Of a stretch of 64,000 nucleotides of DNA, positions 60,594-64,000 are shown in pieces. The notes under the pieces were generated by a model. That model ran no database searches, was not told the DNA's origin, and saw only the letters and a list, made by a program, of their open reading frames with translations. The DNA is from Roseicyclus persicicus (GTDB taxonomy: Bacteria > Pseudomonadota > Alphaproteobacteria > Rhodobacterales > Rhodobacteraceae). Every line of letters starts with the position of its first letter. Position 1 is the stretch's first letter. A program made the translations under genes and the position numbers. The stretch is taken from the NCBI RefSeq assembly GCF_012395815.1, contig NZ_JAAZQQ010000002.1, positions 434,001-498,000 of the forward strand. The letters run 5' to 3'.

Positions 60594-61409
60594 ATGACGC
60601 CGACACGGCGTTCGGCCCTTCTGGGTCTTGCATCCAGCCTCGCAATGCTGGCGGCGCTGCCTGCGGCCGCACAGGAGTTCATCACCGTCGCCTCGACGAC
60701 CTCGACCGAGAATTCGGGGCTTTTCGGGCACATCCTGCCCATCTTCGAGGCCGAGACCGGGATCGAGGTCCGCGTCGTGTCGCAAGGCACCGGCCAGGCG
60801 CTGGAGACCGGGCGGCGCGGCGATGCGGATGTGGTTTTCGTCCATGCCCGCGCGCAGGAAGAGGCCTTTGTCGCCGAAGGCTACGGGGTGCAGCGCTTCG
60901 ACGTGATGTACAATGATTTCGTCATTGTCGGACCGTCCGACGACCCCGCCGGCGTGCGCGCGACCGACAGCGCCGCCGGCGCCATGGCCGCGATTGCCGG
61001 GGCCGGGGCATCCTTTGCGTCGCGCGGGGATGACAGCGGCACCCATGTGGCCGAACAGGGTCTGTGGGCCGCCGCCGGGATCGCGCCTGCGGGGGATTGG
61101 TATCTGTCGACCGGTTCGGGCATGGGCGCCACGCTGAACACCGCGGCGCAGGTGCCCGCCTATGCGCTGACCGACCGGGGCACCTGGCTGTCATTCGCCA
61201 ACCGTGGCCCGCTCGAGATCGTGTCCGAGGGCGATCCGGTGCTGTTCAACCCCTATGGCATCATCCTGGTCAATCCCGAACGTCACCCCCATGTGAAGGC
61301 CGATCTGGGGCAGGCGTTCATCGACTGGATCACCTCGCCCGAAGGTCAGGCCGCCATCGCCAGCTTCGAGGTCGGGGGCGAACAGCTGTTCTTCCCCTCG
61401 GCGCAGTAG
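60594..61409 (+). CDS. tupA: Tungstate ABC transporter substrate-binding protein
   Basis: 271 residues. Signal peptide (SALLGLASSLAMLAALPAAAQ) and mature start EFITVASTTSTENSGLF, in which the TTST loop is the oxyanion-binding feature of TupA. Further: SQGTGQALETGRRGDADVVFVHA and SRGDDSGTHVAE. It should bind tungstate, perhaps molybdate, in the periplasm. ATG 60594 is used. Confidence 0.9.
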   Translation: MTPTRRSALLGLASSLAMLAALPAAAQEFITVASTTSTENSGLFGHILPIFEAETGIEVRVVSQGTGQALETGRRGDADVVFVHARAQEEAFVAEGYGVQRFDVMYNDFVIVGPSDDPAGVRATDSAAGAMAAIAGAGASFASRGDDSGTHVAEQGLWAAAGIAPAGDWYLSTGSGMGATLNTAAQVPAYALTDRGTWLSFANRGPLEIVSEGDPVLFNPYGIILVNPERHPHVKADLGQAFIDWITSPEGQAAIASFEVGGEQLFFPSAQ

Positions 61410-61455
61410 GGCGGCGCACTGGCCTTTGCCGGCGCGGGGGCCTAAGTCATGCGGG

Positions 61456-62442
61456 ATGAGCAGCCTTGTTCCCCTTGACGATTGCCTCGCGCAGGCGCTG
61501 GCGGGCGTGGTCCCCGTCGCGCCCGAGCGCGTGCCGCTGGCTGTCGCACGGGGCGGTGTATTGGCCGAAGATCTGGGTTTTCCGCGCGATACCCCGCCCG
61601 TGGCCGAAGCGCTGCGGGCGGGCTTTGCCGTGACGGCGCTGGATCTGACCGGGGCGAGCGCGGGCCTGCCCATCCCCTTGGGTGCGGCGGTCCCGGTTCT
61701 GCCCGGCGATCCCATGCCGCCCGGAACGGATGCCGTTCTGCCGCCCGACGGGGTCGAGCCGATCCCGACAGGCGTTGCCGCGGTCCGGCCGATCGCGCCG
61801 GGTGAGGGCATGCGCCGCGCGGGTCACGACGGGCGGGCGGGGGTGGTCCTTGCGCCGATGGGCACGATCCTGTCCGACCGGCTGTGCCGTGTCGGGCAGC
61901 TGGCGGGGATCGGCGAGTGCGGCCTGCGCCGCGCGCGGGTCGCGGTCGATCTGCCCGATCCGGCGCAGGCGGGGCTTGCCCGTGCGCTCCTGGGGGTGTT
62001 CGGCGATCCGGTCGCGCCGGATGCGGCGGACATGGTGCTGCGCCCGTCCTCGGATCAGGCGCCGCGCCTTGCCCTTGCGCCCGGTGACACGGCGTGGCTT
62101 GCGCGGGAGGGGGCGGCGCTGATCCTGTCGGTGCCGCGCCGGTTCGACGGCATGGTCGCGGCCTGCCTTGCGCTGGGCCGTCCCGCGCTCGACGCGCTGA
62201 CCGGGGCGACCCGTTCCCCCGAGACCCGCGCGCTGACGCGCAAGGTCGCCTCGGGCCTCGGCCTGTCCGACCTGGTCCTGTTGCGGCGCTCGGGCGACGG
62301 CTGGGGTCCCGGCCCGGCGGGCAGTGTGACGCTTGCGGCTCTTGCCGCCGCCGATGCCTTTGCCATCCTGCCCCCCGGCAGCGAGGGCCTGCCCGCGGGC
62401 GCGATGCTCGCGGCGTTTTCCCTGTCCTTTCCCCCCGGGTGA
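61456..62442 (+). CDS. Degenerate MoeA-like protein
   Basis: 328 residues resembling MoeA but altered. The N-terminal part (PERVPLAVARGGVLAEDLGFPRDTPPVAEALRAGFAV) parallels the MoeA start; GDPMPPGTDAVLPPD parallels MoeA's TGAPLPEGADAVV loop. In the MoCF-like region the GGxSxG and D ligands are missing and ALAPGDTAWLAREGAALILSVP stands where KPGKP..VFGLPGNP is expected. It may be inactive or a chaperone for molybdenum insertion. ATG 61456 is used. It precedes the true MoeA fusion gene with 5 bases between. Confidence 0.7.
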   Translation: MSSLVPLDDCLAQALAGVVPVAPERVPLAVARGGVLAEDLGFPRDTPPVAEALRAGFAVTALDLTGASAGLPIPLGAAVPVLPGDPMPPGTDAVLPPDGVEPIPTGVAAVRPIAPGEGMRRAGHDGRAGVVLAPMGTILSDRLCRVGQLAGIGECGLRRARVAVDLPDPAQAGLARALLGVFGDPVAPDAADMVLRPSSDQAPRLALAPGDTAWLAREGAALILSVPRRFDGMVAACLALGRPALDALTGATRSPETRALTRKVASGLGLSDLVLLRRSGDGWGPGPAGSVTLAALAAADAFAILPPGSEGLPAGAMLAAFSLSFPPG

Positions 62443-62447
62443 CCACG

Positions 62448-64000
62448 ATGTCTGCACCGAACGCGCCAGGTCTTGCGGGGCATCAGCAGGAGCAGTTCCT
62501 GCAGGTCCTGTCCCGCGATGACGCCGAGGCGGCCTTCATGGCCGCGCTTGGCCCGCGGCCGTTGGGGGCAGAGGAGGTTGCGCTCGAGGCGCTGCTCGGG
62601 CGGGTGCTGGCGCGCGACATCGCGGCCCCGGTCGATGCCCCGCCCTTCGACCGGGCGGTGGTCGACGGCTTCGCCCTGCGCGCCGCCGACCTGTTCGAGG
62701 CCTCGGAGGCGGAGCCGGTGCGGTTGCGCCTGAACCCGGAGGTGATCCATTGCGGCACCGCGCCCGCGCTGCCCGTCGCCCCCGGCACCGCCACGCCCAT
62801 CGCCACGGGCGGGCCCATCCCCCGCGGGGCCGATGCCGTGGTGATGATCGAGCATACCGAGCCGGAGGGCGACGGGATCGCGGTCGCCCGCGCCGTGGCA
62901 CCGGGCAGTTTCATCGGCTTTGCCGGGTCCGACATCGCGCGCGGTCAGACGCTTCTGCGCCGGGGCGTCGTGATCGGGGCCCGCGAGGTGGCGATGCTGG
63001 CCGCCGTGGGGCTTGACCGCGCGCCGGTCTGGCGCAAGCCGCGGGTCGCGGTCCTGTCCACGGGCGACGAGCTGGTCCGGCCCGGCGATCCGCTGCGCCC
63101 GGCCGGGGTGTACGATTCGAACGGCCCGGTGATCGCCGCGGCGCTGGCCGAGAATGGCTGCGAGGCGGTGCATCTGGGGGCCATCCCCGATGACGAGGCG
63201 CAGCTGACCGAAGCGGTCCGCGCGGCCTTTGCCGCCCATGATGCGCTGATCCTGTCGGGCGGCACGTCCAAGGGTGCGGGCGATCTGACGACAAGGGTCA
63301 TCGCCGGTCTGGGCGCGCCGGGGATCGTGGCGCATGGCGTGGCGCTCAAGCCCGGAAAGCCGCTCTGCCTTGCGGTGTGCGACGGCAAGCCGGTCGCGGT
63401 TCTGCCGGGGTTTCCGACATCCGCGATGTTCACCCTGCACGAGATGGTTGCCCCCGTGCTTCGGATCATGGCGGGGCTGCCGCCACGGGGCGCGGCCCGG
63501 ATCGAGGCGGTGCTGCCCCTGCGCCTTGGCTCGGAACTGGGGCGGACGGAATTCGCGATGGTTGCGCTGACCGAGGGGCCGGAGGGGGCGGTGGCCCATC
63601 CGGTCGGCAAGGGATCGGGCGCGGTCACGGCCTTCGCGCAGGCCGACGGGTTCCTGACGGTGCCCGCCCTGGTCGACAGCCTCGCCGCCGGCACGCGGGC
63701 CGAGGTCACGCTGTTCGGCGTCGGTGTCGCCGCGCCCCGGCTGGCGGTGATCGGCAGCCATTGCGTTGGGCTGGATGCGGTCGTCGGGCGGCTGGCCGGG
63801 CAGGGGATGACGGCCCGCATCCTGGCCACCGGATCGCAGGGCGGGTTGGCCGCGCTGGCGCGGCGGGAATGCGACATCGCCCCGATCCACCTGTTCGATC
63901 CCGCCACCGACAGCTTCAACACGCCTTACCTGGCCGATGGAATGCGGCTGATCCCCGGCTGGCGGCGGATGCAGGGCCTCGTCTTTCGCGCGGGCGATGC
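62448..64000 (+). CDS. moeA: MoeA-type molybdopterin molybdotransferase fused to a substrate-binding-like domain (3' end outside window)
   Basis: At least 517 residues, still open at the edge. The MoeA part (about 1-425) is intact: FDRAVVDGFALRA, TGGPIPRGADAVVMIEHTE, VAVLSTGDELVRPG, SGGTSKGAGDL, ALKPGKPLCLAV and VLPGFPTSAMFTLHEM. After about 425 it continues LAVIGSHCVGLDAVVGRLAG then ALARRECDIAPIHLFDPATD, a periplasmic-binding-like (LysR-substrate or TupA-like) domain. MoeA inserts molybdenum into molybdopterin. The fused domain may sense or hand over the oxyanion; this is inference. ATG 62448 chosen since the stop of the previous gene is 5 bases before it. Confidence 0.9.
   Translation, partial: MSAPNAPGLAGHQQEQFLQVLSRDDAEAAFMAALGPRPLGAEEVALEALLGRVLARDIAAPVDAPPFDRAVVDGFALRAADLFEASEAEPVRLRLNPEVIHCGTAPALPVAPGTATPIATGGPIPRGADAVVMIEHTEPEGDGIAVARAVAPGSFIGFAGSDIARGQTLLRRGVVIGAREVAMLAAVGLDRAPVWRKPRVAVLSTGDELVRPGDPLRPAGVYDSNGPVIAAALAENGCEAVHLGAIPDDEAQLTEAVRAAFAAHDALILSGGTSKGAGDLTTRVIAGLGAPGIVAHGVALKPGKPLCLAVCDGKPVAVLPGFPTSAMFTLHEMVAPVLRIMAGLPPRGAARIEAVLPLRLGSELGRTEFAMVALTEGPEGAVAHPVGKGSGAVTAFAQADGFLTVPALVDSLAAGTRAEVTLFGVGVAAPRLAVIGSHCVGLDAVVGRLAGQGMTARILATGSQGGLAALARRECDIAPIHLFDPATDSFNTPYLADGMRLIPGWRRMQGLVFRAGD

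Noticed and set aside
1-64000. tRNA, rRNA, riboswitch and replication-origin signatures
   Set aside because: None was recognised by eye; a covariance-model search was not possible here.

Overview
The window is about 70% GC with strongly GC-biased third codon positions, tight ATGA gene overlaps and long antisense shadow ORFs. It looks like chromosome from an alphaproteobacterium of the order Rhodobacterales (Paracoccaceae/Roseobacteraceae). Supporting signs are the nasTS-nrt-nirBD-nasA-cysG nitrate-assimilation block, the SPOR/dacF/tmk/holB/tatD/MBL housekeeping operon and an intergenic repeat tail (TATTTTCGAAGCAAAGATGG) that I associate with this order. No rRNA, tRNA, CRISPR array or replication origin was seen.

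Layout. (1) 1-6341, minus strand: a housekeeping operon reading SPOR lipoprotein, D-Ala-D-Ala carboxypeptidase, thymidylate kinase, DNA polymerase III delta', TatD nuclease, MBL-fold hydrolase and an AEC transporter cut by the window edge. Three perfect 22-bp palindromes sit in tandem between tmk and holB. (2) 6558-10683, minus: a LolD-type ATPase, an FtsX-type permease and an AttH/CrtC-like secreted lipocalin. (3) 10950-19211, plus: eight nearly contiguous genes encoding a Ser/Thr kinase, FHA protein, PP2C phosphatase, degenerate GTPase, dynamin-like GTPase, second small GTPase, roadblock-like protein and an unknown protein. This is the best candidate in the window for an undescribed system. 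(4) 19230-21143, minus: a P1B metal ATPase. (5) 21481-25392, minus: GMC oxidoreductase, its Tat-exported small partner, a VOC protein, a ribbon-helix-helix protein and a class II aldolase, with a divergent LysR regulator.

(6) 26759-40937, plus: a complete assimilatory nitrate regulon. NasT (ANTAR antiterminator) and NasS (nitrate sensor) precede an NrtA/NrtB/fused two-domain ATPase nitrate importer, NADH nitrite reductase NirB/NirD, nitrate reductase NasA, a TrpD-like protein of unknown role, and siroheme synthase CysG, which makes the nitrite reductase cofactor. The nrtA leader carries two hexaloop hairpins with A1/G4 loops followed by an intrinsic terminator that competes with the second hairpin, as expected for a NasT-controlled leader.

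(7) 41248-48598: a GlxA-type regulator, a glycine-zipper lipoprotein, small membrane proteins, two NAD(P)-binding SDR/NmrA proteins, an alpha/beta hydrolase and an AraC regulator. (8) 48895-58148: an accessory islet of small proteins typical of stress-response regions (CsbD, Thivi_2564-type membrane protein, Lys/Ala-rich peptides, a paralogous pair of LPAGEYE proteins), a transglutaminase, a cysteine-repeat secreted protein and a Crp/Fnr regulator. Remnants of a TRAP DctM gene and an IS6-type transposase mark it as rearranged DNA. A 14-bp CTGAYNCAGGTTAG-like motif recurs four times upstream of these small genes.

(9) 58149-64000: a tungstate/molybdate module with a TunR-like regulator divergent from tupBCA, then a degenerate MoeA-like protein and a MoeA fused to a periplasmic-binding-like domain that runs off the window. 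Its molybdenum/tungsten link would also suit the molybdoenzyme NasA encoded upstream.
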